From Thiodiazotropha sp040507225 (GTDB taxonomy: Bacteria > Pseudomonadota > Gammaproteobacteria > Chromatiales > Chromatiaceae), in contig JBEVVG010000007.1 in the NCBI GenBank assembly GCA_040507225.1, positions 62,001 to 126,000 on the forward strand: a stretch of 64,000 nt of DNA, written 5' to 3'. Under the pieces are notes generated by a model. It did no database searches, was not told where the DNA came from, and worked only from the letters and a program-made list of their open reading frames with translations. Each line of letters starts with the position of its first letter. Within the stretch, counting starts at the first letter, position 1. The translations under genes and the position numbers were made by a program. Shown one piece after another: positions 26,447 through 35,058 of this stretch.

Positions 26447-27631
26447 GTGGAATACAAAGGAATGAAGTATCTAACAACCATGTATGTCACACTCAGCGAA
26501 TCTCTCGGTATTTATACCGCCGAACAACTCCATGAACTTCTGAACGATCGGCAGCACGCACAACCGATATCCCGTCACCGCGCATCAATCATACAAAGCC
26601 GTACCTTTTTCTTCAGTGCGATATTCGCGGTCCTGGTGCCCTTGTGGTCTCTGATCGATCTGCTGTTTCTGCCGGCCGGCCTGTGGGCTGAACTGTTGTC
26701 GATCCGGCTCGTCTCCGCGCTGATCTTCGGCTGGGTGGCCTGGCAGGCCCGCCAGGAACCGGGATTGCAGCGTGCCCGCTGGCTGCTGGCGGCGATGCTG
26801 GCAGTGACGCCACTGTTCTATCTCGCCTCGAATCACTGGATCGGGGCCTATCAGTTGAGCGGCGCCGAACGGGTCGTGGCGGAACTCTACGCCCTGTTGC
26901 CCTTCGTGATGGTGGCCGGGCTGACGCTGTTTCCGCTGACCCTGGTGGAGTTTCTCTCCTATGCGGTGCCGATGATCCTGGTTGTGGCGATCAGCAATTT
27001 ACCCGGCACGGCGGTGGAACTGTCCCACGCGGTGTCCACCCTCTGGCTGCTGTTGTTGATTATCGGTGTGGCACTGTTTTCCTCATTGACCCAGCTGCGT
27101 TACATGCTTTCCCAGGTGAGCCGCGCCAGTTACGATGTGCTGACCGGGATGCTCACCCGGCGGGCCGGTATCGAGGTGCTGGATCTGCAGTTTCGCCTCG
27201 CGGCAATGAATGACAGCGCCCTGTCGATCCTCTATTTCGATCTCGATCACTTCAAAACCATCAATGACAGTTTCGGTCACGAATCGGGTGATGAGGTGCT
27301 GAAAACGGCTGCCAGGCAGATCTGTAAAACCGTGCGCAAGGGGGATAGTGTGGTGCGATGGGGTGGCGAGGAGTTTATCGTGATTCTGCCCACCGCCGAT
27401 CCCCGCGAAGCCAATGATGTGGTGAAGCGCATCATGCGCGCCGGTCTCGGTATGCGTCCCGACCAGCAACCGGTCACCGCGAGCATCGGCGTGGCGGAAG
27501 TCCAGGAGGATGCGATCAACGACTGGAAGAGCCAGGTCGAACTGGCGGACCATCGCATGTACCAGGCAAAAACCGGGGGGCGTGCGCGCAGTGCCGGTGT
27601 GGACGGTCAGTTCCTGCTCTGGTCCTGTTGA
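26447..27631 (+). CDS. membrane-bound diguanylate cyclase
   Basis: Up to 394 residues. Six hydrophobic helices (about 55-215) form an uncharacterised membrane sensor of MASE-like type, followed by a GGDEF domain with active-site GGEEF. The RxxD inhibitory site (RKGD) sits five residues before it, so feedback by c-di-GMP is likely. Start is uncertain: GTG 26447 lacks an RBS, ATG 26462 has AAAGGA too close, and ATG 26480 is also possible. It makes c-di-GMP, perhaps for the PilZ protein at 18422. Confidence 0.9.
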   Translation: MEYKGMKYLTTMYVTLSESLGIYTAEQLHELLNDRQHAQPISRHRASIIQSRTFFFSAIFAVLVPLWSLIDLLFLPAGLWAELLSIRLVSALIFGWVAWQARQEPGLQRARWLLAAMLAVTPLFYLASNHWIGAYQLSGAERVVAELYALLPFVMVAGLTLFPLTLVEFLSYAVPMILVVAISNLPGTAVELSHAVSTLWLLLLIIGVALFSSLTQLRYMLSQVSRASYDVLTGMLTRRAGIEVLDLQFRLAAMNDSALSILYFDLDHFKTINDSFGHESGDEVLKTAARQICKTVRKGDSVVRWGGEEFIVILPTADPREANDVVKRIMRAGLGMRPDQQPVTASIGVAEVQEDAINDWKSQVELADHRMYQAKTGGRARSAGVDGQFLLWSC

Positions 27632-28053
27632 AGACGGCCCGTTGAGCGGCGTTTCGTCGCCTCTGATTATTCACCCGGCAATCCATTCGATAATGATTGA
27701 CAGTGGTGGGTTGTACGCCTAATTTCCACATACCGCCACTTCACAACGGGTGTCAGTGACGCGTCCCGGCGTTCAATCCCCTGCAGCGGCTGCCGGCTCT
27801 CCCTCCCCGCGAAGATTTCCCGGTGTCCGCCAGCCGGTTCGAGGCGGCGTGACGCGTATTTGGCGGTGTACCACTCAACTCGGTGATTCACCATGTTATT
27901 AACCCAGCCGCCCAATATGCCGTCTTCAGCCGAAGCGTGCCTGACTGCTGCAAGGCATCAATACGCCCCTGTTGCCCTGAAAAGGACATATTGGGCGGCT
28001 GGGTTACTCACTGTACCGAAACGGTTTTCCAGGACAATCTCCGGCAGGGCAAG
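27632..28053. other. 422-base intergenic region with inverted-repeat element
   Basis: The first 270 bases show no supported gene. The last part carries a MITE-like element (27900-28006) that ends 47 nt before the GNAT-C39 gene. The open frame running through the element is not protein-like. Confidence 0.5.
27900..28006. repeat. MITE-like element with 20-bp terminal inverted repeats
   Basis: The ends TAACCCAGCCGCCCAATATG and its exact complement enclose a 107-bp unit. Its left 75 bp align without gaps, at about 80% identity, to 56338-56412. TA at both extremes is compatible with a TA target-site preference. No transposase lies within the window, so it would have to be mobilised in trans, or be a fixed intergenic repeat family. 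Confidence 0.7.
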
Positions 28054-29154
28054 ATGATCCGCCCAGCCAAATTGAGCGATATCGATGAACTCGAACGCCT
28101 GGAAGCGGACTGCTTTAGCGGCGACCGTCTGTCGCGCCGTCAATTCCGTTATCTCCTGACCAAGGGCAAGGCCACTCTGCTGGTGGATCAGGAGGCGACG
28201 GCTGAGCGGTTGAGCGGATACGTGGCGGTTTTGATCAGCAAAGCCACTTCCATGGCCCGGCTCTATTCCATCGCGGTGGACCCGCGATTCCAGGGTAAAA
28301 AAGTGGGTACGCGCCTGCTGCAGGTCGCGGAGGAGAGCGCCTGGGAAAACCGTCGGGCCTATATGCGGGCGGAGATACGCAAGGACAACCAGGCTTCCCT
28401 GAAGCTGTTCGAACGTCAGGGTTACCGGATCATCGGTGAGTGGCGTGACTATTACGAGGACCACATGGATGCCTGGCGACTGGAGAAACGCCTGCACCCG
28501 GATGTCTCACCGCAACTGAGCGAGGTGGCCTATTATCGCCAGACCCTGGATTTCACCTGTGGTCCCGCAGCCCTGATGATGGCGATGCATGCGCTCAACC
28601 CTTCAGTGGATATGAACCGCACTCTGGAACTGCGCCTGTGGCGGGAGGCCACCACCATCTTCATGACCTCGGGTCACGGGGGCTGCGGTCCCTATGGACT
28701 GGCGTTGGCCGCAGCGAGCCGGGGGTTTGTGGTACAGGTCTACGTCAATGACTCCGGTATTCTTCTGGCGGATACGGTGCGCAGCGAGGACAAGCGGGAA
28801 GTGATGCGCCTGGTACAGGAGGAGATGCTCGGAGAACTGCACGACTATGGTGTGGCGATTCACAACGGCGCGCTATCCCTTGAGGATATCGAGGGGTTGT
28901 TGTCTCACGGCAATATGGTGCTGGTGCTGATCAGTTCCTGGATGATCTACGGTGAGCTGGAACCTCATTGGGTCATCATGACCGGCTTCGATGACTACTT
29001 CGTCTACATGCATGACCCATTCGTCGACGAGCCAGCGGGGGAGACTCCCTCCGATTCGATCAACATGCCGATTCAAAAAGACCAGTTCGTCAAGATGTCC
29101 CGCTACGGTAAGGCGGGACTCAAGGCGGCATTGGTGCTGAGCGAGGGAAAATGA
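28054..29154 (+). CDS. GNAT acetyltransferase - C39-like peptidase fusion
   Basis: From ATG 28054 the protein has 366 residues. Residues 1-145 are a RimI-type GNAT domain with the acetyl-CoA loop FQGKKVGTRLL. Residues 155-366 form a papain-like C39 domain with Cys169 in DFTCGPAALMMA, His305 in EPHWVIMTG and Asp321 in MHDPF as probable triad. C39 peptidases normally cut double-glycine leaders inside ABC exporters; here there is no transporter part. The stop overlaps the RimK-like gene as ATGA. Together they look like a peptide or protein modification unit whose substrate is unknown. The frame is open upstream to 27883 but crosses the repeat. Confidence 0.85.
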   Translation: MIRPAKLSDIDELERLEADCFSGDRLSRRQFRYLLTKGKATLLVDQEATAERLSGYVAVLISKATSMARLYSIAVDPRFQGKKVGTRLLQVAEESAWENRRAYMRAEIRKDNQASLKLFERQGYRIIGEWRDYYEDHMDAWRLEKRLHPDVSPQLSEVAYYRQTLDFTCGPAALMMAMHALNPSVDMNRTLELRLWREATTIFMTSGHGGCGPYGLALAAASRGFVVQVYVNDSGILLADTVRSEDKREVMRLVQEEMLGELHDYGVAIHNGALSLEDIEGLLSHGNMVLVLISSWMIYGELEPHWVIMTGFDDYFVYMHDPFVDEPAGETPSDSINMPIQKDQFVKMSRYGKAGLKAALVLSEGK

Positions 29155-30614
29155 GCGAATACGTTCTCGTAACCGACAAGGACAACGATTGGCCGGATGC
29201 CCCGGCATCCCTGACAATCGTCACGGCCAAGTCCTATCTGACCAACCCGGACTGGAGCAAGCGCAGTGGCTTGCGGGTCGTGAATCTGTGCAAGAGCCAA
29301 CGCTACCTGGGGGTGGGGTATTACACCTCGCTGCTATCCGAGGCACGCGGGCATCGGGTGATTCCCAATGTGCGCACCATTCAGGACCTTAGCCATAAAG
29401 CCATCTACAGCCTCGATACCGAAGACATCAACAAACGGGTGCAGCGGATACTGAGCCGGCGTAAATCCGCGGTAGGCACCGACCCCTTCAAGATCAATGT
29501 CTATTTCGGGCAATCGGAGCTGGCGAATCTGCAGCCGGTGGCGCGGGAGGTGTTCGAGATCTTTCCCGCCCCGCTGCTGTTGATCGAATTCCAGCTCAAA
29601 GGCGGGGATTGGCGGATCACCTCGATTCGCACCCGGCATCTGTCAGAGCTGGCGGAGCATGAACGCGAGGCATTCGCCCAGGCGCTGGAGCAGTATCTGG
29701 GTAAGCGCTGGCGCAGGCCCAAGGGGCCCTCGGCGGCCCGCTATGATCTGGCGATCCTCTACGATCCGGACGACAAGATGCCGCCGTCGAACCGCAAGGC
29801 GATCAACGCTATGGTCAAGGCGGCGAAAAAGTTCGGGATCGAGACGGAACTGGTGCAGAAACAGGACTATGGGCGCCTGGCCGAATTCGACGCCCTGTTT
29901 ATCCGCGAGACCACGCGCATCGATCATCACACCTACCGGTTCGCCCGCAAGGCGGCCCGGGAAGGGCTGGTGGTGATCGATGATCCGGAATCGATACTGC
30001 GCTGTACCAACAAAATTTATCTGGCGGAGCTGTTGCGCACCCATCGTGTGGCCACCCCCAAGAGCGTGGTCATCCGCCCCAATTCACTGCTCGAACTGGA
30101 ACGGGAACTGCCTTATCCCATGGTCCTGAAAATACCGGATGGCGCTTTTTCCCTCGGGGTTTACAAGGTCAAGGACCGGGCCGAGTTGAGACAGACCGCG
30201 AAGAAACTGTTCCGCCGTTCCGAGCTGCTGCTGGCCCAGGAGTTCACCCCCACGGAGTTCGACTGGCGGGTGGGTGTGCTGAACCGCAAGGTGATCTTCG
30301 TCTGTAAATACTACATGTCGGCCAGGCACTGGCAGATTGTCAATCATGCGGCCAAGGGCAAGTCCCGCGAGGGTGGGTTTGAAACCCTGGATGTGGGGGA
30401 TGCCCCGGAGGCGGTGGTGAAAACCGCGTTGAAGGCTGCCAACCTGATCGGGGACGGTCTCTACGGCGTGGATCTCAAACAGATCGGCAAGCGGGTGGTG
30501 GTCATCGAGGTCAACGACAATCCCAATCTCGATGCGGGTATCGAGGATGCGGTGCTCGGGCCCGCACTGTTCGAAACGATCATGGCGGAGTTTCTGCGCC
30601 GGCTGGAGTTGTGA
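29151..30614 (+). CDS. RimK-like ATP-grasp ligase
   Basis: 487 residues. An N-terminal 280-residue region, with a RimK-type pre-grasp part, precedes the ATP-grasp fold. The ATP-binding loop KIPDGAFSLGV and the metal/catalytic segment EVNDNPN at about 453-459 are intact. RimK adds glutamate to ribosomal protein S6; relatives add amino acids to peptides, F420 or LysW. The long N-terminal extension and the tight 4-nt overlap with a GNAT-C39 fusion argue for a dedicated peptide- or protein-tagging pathway, not for RimK itself. Substrate unknown. Confidence 0.87.
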   Translation: MSEYVLVTDKDNDWPDAPASLTIVTAKSYLTNPDWSKRSGLRVVNLCKSQRYLGVGYYTSLLSEARGHRVIPNVRTIQDLSHKAIYSLDTEDINKRVQRILSRRKSAVGTDPFKINVYFGQSELANLQPVAREVFEIFPAPLLLIEFQLKGGDWRITSIRTRHLSELAEHEREAFAQALEQYLGKRWRRPKGPSAARYDLAILYDPDDKMPPSNRKAINAMVKAAKKFGIETELVQKQDYGRLAEFDALFIRETTRIDHHTYRFARKAAREGLVVIDDPESILRCTNKIYLAELLRTHRVATPKSVVIRPNSLLELERELPYPMVLKIPDGAFSLGVYKVKDRAELRQTAKKLFRRSELLLAQEFTPTEFDWRVGVLNRKVIFVCKYYMSARHWQIVNHAAKGKSREGGFETLDVGDAPEAVVKTALKAANLIGDGLYGVDLKQIGKRVVVIEVNDNPNLDAGIEDAVLGPALFETIMAEFLRRLEL

Positions 30615-30622
30615 GGCGCGGC

Positions 30623-32080
30623 TCAGAGCACCGGGTCAAGGGGCAGCAGGCTCCATAGACGGGCTTTCAGACGTTTCCACGCTCCGACACCCTGATCGGC
30701 ATCGGAACCCGCCGTCCAGCTGTTCTCCGGGGCCATGTCTTCAACGATCGCGGCGCTCACCTGCCGGGCGATCCATTGATCCTGTATCACCAGTCCCACC
30801 TCAGTGTTCAGGTTTGCCGAACGGGGATCGAGGTTGAAGGTACCGATGTAGGTGAGCTGATCGTCGACGACCAGGGATTTGGCGTGCAGGGCGAAGATTG
30901 GCGGGGTTCTACCCTGTTGCTCATAGCGGTCGATCAACTGGCGGGCGACCCCGGGTCTGGGTTTGAACTCGTAAATCTGGATGCCCAGGTCGAGCAGCCG
31001 CTGCTTTTGCTTGAGGTAGCCTGAATAGGCCTGGAGATTGTCCGTGGAGGCCAGGGAGTTGGTGACGATGGCGATCTTCACGCCCGCGGCCAGGCGCTCG
31101 GCGAAAAAATCGAAACCCGGTTCCGGCACCACCAGGTAGGGACTCTCGATGAGTATCTGGTGGCGGGCCTGACGCAGCAGATCGATGAGCGAGTCGGTGG
31201 TCTGACCACCGCCGTCCAGGCGTTGTGTCTCAAGGTTCTTTCCGGGAATGTCGTGCACATAACGCGCATCCACCCAGCGCATGCCGGTGAGGATCTCATC
31301 GATGCGTTCGGACATGTGCGTGATGGCGTGGCGTACCTCGGGGGCAAAATTGTCCGGATTGCGGGCATACTCATGCAGCCATGCGACATAGGCTTGGATC
31401 TGGTTCCCGGTGACGGACTGTCTCTCGTCCTCCAGAAGGGTCTCCAGGGGTACGGAGAGAGAGCTGCTCCAGAACGCCTCGAAGCTGGCCTGGATGTCCG
31501 GTATCACCGCGCCGGCCACCAGGGCGTCCCGGTCACGAAAGTTGTATTCGTGATCATAGTCGTAGTACTCGTCAGCCATGTTGCGCCCACCGGTGATGGC
31601 GATGCTTGCGTCGTAGAGCACCAGTTTGTCATGCATGCGCTGATTGGAATCACGGAAATCGGTGATCAGGTGCCAAAGGCGGGAGAGAAAGCCGCGACCC
31701 ACCGAGTGCAAAGGGTTGTAGATGCGGATCTCGATGTTGGGATGGGCGTCGAGTGAGAGCAGTGTCAACGGTTGCGCATCAATCAACAGGTCGTCGACGA
31801 TGACCCGTACCCTCACGCCGCGTTCCGCGGCACTGTAGAGGCGTTCGCTGGCCAGGGTGCCGATGTTGTCGGTACTCCAGATAAAATATTGGACATCGAT
31901 GCTGTGTTCCGCGGCGTCCGCCAGCCAGGCCCGGGTCAGCAGGGCGTGTTCGCCTTTTTCCAATACACTCACGGCGCTCTTGCCCGGATGTTCCAGGGCG
32001 GACTCGCGTAATCCCTCCAGGCCGCCCGCATAAGGGGGCAGGGAAAACAGGCTGAGCAGAACCAGGAGCAGTATGCGCAT
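30623..32080 (-). CDS. exported phospholipase D family protein (cardiolipin synthase-like)
   Basis: 485 residues with a signal peptide (about 1-20) and two HKD motifs: HDKLVLYD followed by GGRN, and HAKSLVVD followed by GTFN. Both catalytic sites are intact. Export suggests a periplasmic phospholipase or transphosphatidylase, like ClsC-type cardiolipin synthases or Ymt-like lipases; the substrate cannot be chosen from sequence. It is the last of three minus-strand genes (HupE, membrane protein, PLD) with gaps of about 10 nt, so clearly an operon. Confidence 0.88.
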   Translation of the reverse strand: MRILLLVLLSLFSLPPYAGGLEGLRESALEHPGKSAVSVLEKGEHALLTRAWLADAAEHSIDVQYFIWSTDNIGTLASERLYSAAERGVRVRVIVDDLLIDAQPLTLLSLDAHPNIEIRIYNPLHSVGRGFLSRLWHLITDFRDSNQRMHDKLVLYDASIAITGGRNMADEYYDYDHEYNFRDRDALVAGAVIPDIQASFEAFWSSSLSVPLETLLEDERQSVTGNQIQAYVAWLHEYARNPDNFAPEVRHAITHMSERIDEILTGMRWVDARYVHDIPGKNLETQRLDGGGQTTDSLIDLLRQARHQILIESPYLVVPEPGFDFFAERLAAGVKIAIVTNSLASTDNLQAYSGYLKQKQRLLDLGIQIYEFKPRPGVARQLIDRYEQQGRTPPIFALHAKSLVVDDQLTYIGTFNLDPRSANLNTEVGLVIQDQWIARQVSAAIVEDMAPENSWTAGSDADQGVGAWKRLKARLWSLLPLDPVL

Positions 32081-32089
32081 GGGAAAAGC

Positions 32090-32611
32090 TCAGGGCGTCG
32101 GGGACGTCTGGACGATGAATGCAAGGGTCAGCAGGGTGCTGGCCGCCATCCAGGAACCGAGAATCCGTACAGCGATCCGCTGCCATTCCCGCTTTTGCAT
32201 CCACTCGGCCAGCAGCATCGGGTAGTAGAGCAGTACGGCGATGCCGGCCAGGCTGCCCAGGATCCCGACGACACTCACAGCCTGGGACGCATCGGGTGTC
32301 TCGAATGAGCCTCCCAGCATGCCGCCGCAGGCAATGATGAGGAGTGTCCCGGGAATGCCGGGTAGCGCCACATTGCCTGCAATCAGCAGTCCGAGCAGCA
32401 GGGTCATGAGGTACGACACCCAGGCTGGCCCGGTCAGATCGGCAGCGTAGGCGAGGAACAGGAACACAAACAGTGCTCCGAACAGCCACATCGAGCGCTT
32501 GAGGAGATGCCCCCGGGATTGCTGGCCCAGGTACAGGCCGGCGGCGACGAGCAGCAGCAGGTCGGCCAGATCGAGAAACGGGCGCATCAGACCGTGATAG
32601 AACGCGTCCAT
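32090..32611 (-). CDS. membrane protein of unknown function
   Basis: 173 residues with four to five hydrophobic helices, a central glycine-rich stretch, and no enzymatic motif that I recognise. It sits 9 nt from each neighbour, between the HupE/UreJ-like gene and the phospholipase D gene, and is surely cotranscribed. A role in metal uptake or in lipid handling would fit one neighbour each; neither is shown. Confidence 0.65.
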   Translation of the reverse strand: MDAFYHGLMRPFLDLADLLLLVAAGLYLGQQSRGHLLKRSMWLFGALFVFLFLAYAADLTGPAWVSYLMTLLLGLLIAGNVALPGIPGTLLIIACGGMLGGSFETPDASQAVSVVGILGSLAGIAVLLYYPMLLAEWMQKREWQRIAVRILGSWMAASTLLTLAFIVQTSPTP

Positions 32612-32620
32612 GTTATGGCA

Positions 32621-33211
32621 TCAGACGAGCCCGGTGAGGAACCCCACGCCCGTCAAAGCGATCAGGCCGCCGCCGGTTTGTACCGCCAGTTTGCCGGCCG
32701 GCCAGCGGGCCAGCAGACCGAAGACTATGCCGGCAACATGCAGCAGTCCGGTGGACACCACAAAACCGATGCTGTAGGCCATGGGATTGGCCGCCTGGGG
32801 CAGTTCGGTGCCGTGGGCGTGACCGTGGAAGATGGCGAACACTCCGACGATCAGGGCCGCCAGCCAGAGAGGAGGGCGGCTCGCCAGGGCCACCTGCAAA
32901 CCCAGTACCACGGCGGACAGCGCGATACCCAGTTCCACCGACGGGACCGGAATGCCGGCCACTCCCAGTGCACCGCCGAAGGCCATCACCAGGGGAAAGG
33001 TGATTGGTAGCAGCCAGATGGCGGGTCGGCCCAGGAATGCGCCCCAAAGCCCGACCGCGAGCATCGCGACCACATGGTCCCAGCCTGAGACAGGATGGAG
33101 AAATCCATTCATCAATCCGCCACCCATGGCGATATCGGTGTGGGCCATGGCCGATTGGGAGAAATGCAGGATGATGAGAATCAGCGGCAGGTTTCTGCAG
33201 AGTCTGAACAT
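32621..33211 (-). CDS. HupE/UreJ family metal permease
   Basis: 196 residues from ATG 33211, with GGGA 8 nt upstream. A signal peptide (1-22, cleavage after AMA) is followed directly by HTD and the HupE hallmark HPVSGWDHVVAMLAVG; a second His cluster, FHGHAHG, lies in a later helix. HupE/UreJ proteins take up nickel or cobalt, usually beside hydrogenase or urease genes. None are in view, so the metal is unassigned. The frame continues upstream to 33433 without support. Confidence 0.9.
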   Translation of the reverse strand: MFRLCRNLPLILIILHFSQSAMAHTDIAMGGGLMNGFLHPVSGWDHVVAMLAVGLWGAFLGRPAIWLLPITFPLVMAFGGALGVAGIPVPSVELGIALSAVVLGLQVALASRPPLWLAALIVGVFAIFHGHAHGTELPQAANPMAYSIGFVVSTGLLHVAGIVFGLLARWPAGKLAVQTGGGLIALTGVGFLTGLV

Positions 33212-33437
33212 GAGGTGAGTCCCTGATGATCGGTTCAGCTTGTCACGAGTCCGGGAGCCATTATACCGCAGTGTTGAAAGCGGGTGTGAATGGAAGGCGG
33301 ATACTGTGAAGCCTGGGCGTGTGTGATTCGGCTTCATGGGGTCTGAGCGATGCGTCCCGTGGACGTGTCGGGCGCGATACAGGGGATTCTCTGGATGAAA
33401 CATGCCACGGGAGCTGGCCCCGTGGCATTTCAAGACA

Positions 33438-34772
33438 TCAGATCTCGTCCGGTACGAACTTCAGCACATTGCCGTTGATGCAGTAGCGTTTATGGGTCGG
33501 GGGCGGTCCGTCGTCGAACACATGGCCGAGATGGATCCCCGAACTGGCGCTGCGCACTTCCACCCGGTGCATGCCGTGACTGCTGTCCTCGTGCAGGGTG
33601 ATGGAGCCCTCCACCGGGTTGAAGAAACTCGGCCAGCCGCTGCCGCTTTCAAACTTGGTGTTGCTGCGGAACAGGGGTGCGCCGGTGATCGGGTCGACGA
33701 AGGTGCCCGGGCGTTTCTCGTCCAGATGGGAGCCGGTGAACGGCCGCTCGGTGCCCTGCTCGAAGGCGATACGCTGCTGATCGGGGGTCAGCATCTGATA
33801 GCCCAGCCACTTCCAGAAACGGCCCTTGTCGCCGTTGTATCCGGTATAGCGGGAGACCTCATCGCCGTCCTTGAACAACACGATGGTCGGGGTGGCGAAC
33901 AGGGTCTTCTCCAGTTTCCAGCCGTCCGGCGGGTTGGGATTCAGGGTGCGGGCGATGGCCACGTCGGACTGCCAGTGATCCAGCACTTCCGCCTTGAACT
34001 GCTTGCAGTAGGCGCAGTCCTCCGCTTCGAAGACGATCAACTGGGCCTGGGGGTCGAGTGACGAGGCATCGAGTTTTTCGGGCATGGGCCGCTCCTCCTG
34101 GGAGATTTGGGTGGATCCCGGGTAGCGGATTCCGGTGCCGCCGAGTCCGCAATAGCCGTCCGGGTTCTTCACCAGGTAGTCCTGATGATACTCCTCGGCC
34201 GGGTGATAACTGTCGAGCGTCGCGATCTCCGTGGTGATCGGGCCGTAGCCGCCCTCCGTCAGGGCCTCCTGGAAACGCTCGCGGGACGCCTGGGCGGTCG
34301 CCAGCTGTTCCGGGCTGTGGGTATAGATCGCGCTGCGGTAGTTCGATCCTACATCATTCCCCTGGCGATCTCCCTGGGTGGGATCGTGGTTTTCCCAGAA
34401 CCCCGCGAGGACCTGTTCCAGGTCGGTGGTGCGTTTATCGAAGGTGACCTTCACCACCTCCGCGTGATTGCGCTTTTTGCTCAACCCCAGGCGTCTGAGG
34501 GATTCGTGCGCCAGGATCGCGCGGTAGCTGGCATCGATCTCGCCATTGGCGTAACCGCTCTCAACGTCCACCACCCCCGGGAGTTCGGACATGCGTTTTT
34601 CCGCACCCCAGAAGCAGCCCATGCCGAGGACGACGGAGTCCAGGTTCGGGTCGCCCGGGGAGGTCGGGTTGCCGGTGGCGAAGGTGCTCGGCTGGATCAG
34701 TGCCAGGCCCAGAAGCAACAGGCCCCCGGCGCCCAGCAATGCGAATTTTCGATAGTTGAATACAGTCTTCAT
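33438..34772 (-). CDS. triple fusion: MsrA - thioredoxin-like - MsrB methionine sulfoxide reductase
   Basis: 444 residues. A membrane anchor or signal (8-32) places it in the periplasm. MsrA (about 45-215) has catalytic Cys53 in GCFWGAE and Cys208 as a possible resolving residue. A thioredoxin-like domain (240-330) carries Cys253-Ala-Tyr-Cys256. MsrB (335-444) has catalytic Cys431 in RYCIN but lacks both zinc CxxC pairs. It repairs both sulfoxide diastereomers of methionine and may recycle itself through the middle domain. In the well-known Neisseria PilB the order is thioredoxin-MsrA-MsrB; here it is MsrA first. An oxidant-stress role is likely. Confidence 0.93.
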   Translation of the reverse strand: MKTVFNYRKFALLGAGGLLLLGLALIQPSTFATGNPTSPGDPNLDSVVLGMGCFWGAEKRMSELPGVVDVESGYANGEIDASYRAILAHESLRRLGLSKKRNHAEVVKVTFDKRTTDLEQVLAGFWENHDPTQGDRQGNDVGSNYRSAIYTHSPEQLATAQASRERFQEALTEGGYGPITTEIATLDSYHPAEEYHQDYLVKNPDGYCGLGGTGIRYPGSTQISQEERPMPEKLDASSLDPQAQLIVFEAEDCAYCKQFKAEVLDHWQSDVAIARTLNPNPPDGWKLEKTLFATPTIVLFKDGDEVSRYTGYNGDKGRFWKWLGYQMLTPDQQRIAFEQGTERPFTGSHLDEKRPGTFVDPITGAPLFRSNTKFESGSGWPSFFNPVEGSITLHEDSSHGMHRVEVRSASSGIHLGHVFDDGPPPTHKRYCINGNVLKFVPDEI

Positions 34773-34936
34773 GGTCGTTTCCTGAGCGTGGTCTTGTGAC
34801 GGAATCCTGATGGCCTGATCGCCCGGTCTCCGTTCCAGAGTCCGGTCCCATGCTGACTGGACCGTTACTGGGTAAGACCACTTTTGCTATGAGTTGTCAG
34901 TGTGATAATGCCAACCGAACTTGTCGGGTTAATGCC

Positions 34937-34942
34937 ATTATA
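34937..34942 (-). promoter_or_regulatory. -10 element upstream of msrAB fusion
   Basis: A perfect TATAAT on the minus strand, 165 nt before the ATG at 34772, in the 286-base gap to the DUF155 gene. No good -35 at 16-18 nt; an activator may be required. Distance makes it tentative. Confidence 0.35.
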
Positions 34943-35058
34943 GTCAGCCAGCTGTCACGAAATGATGGTCAGATATTCACGTTTTTATCACGAAAGTCTG
35001 CGGCTACCCGGCATTCGGTAAGCCGTTTCCGGATGCATGAAGCAGTGAAGTACTGCCT

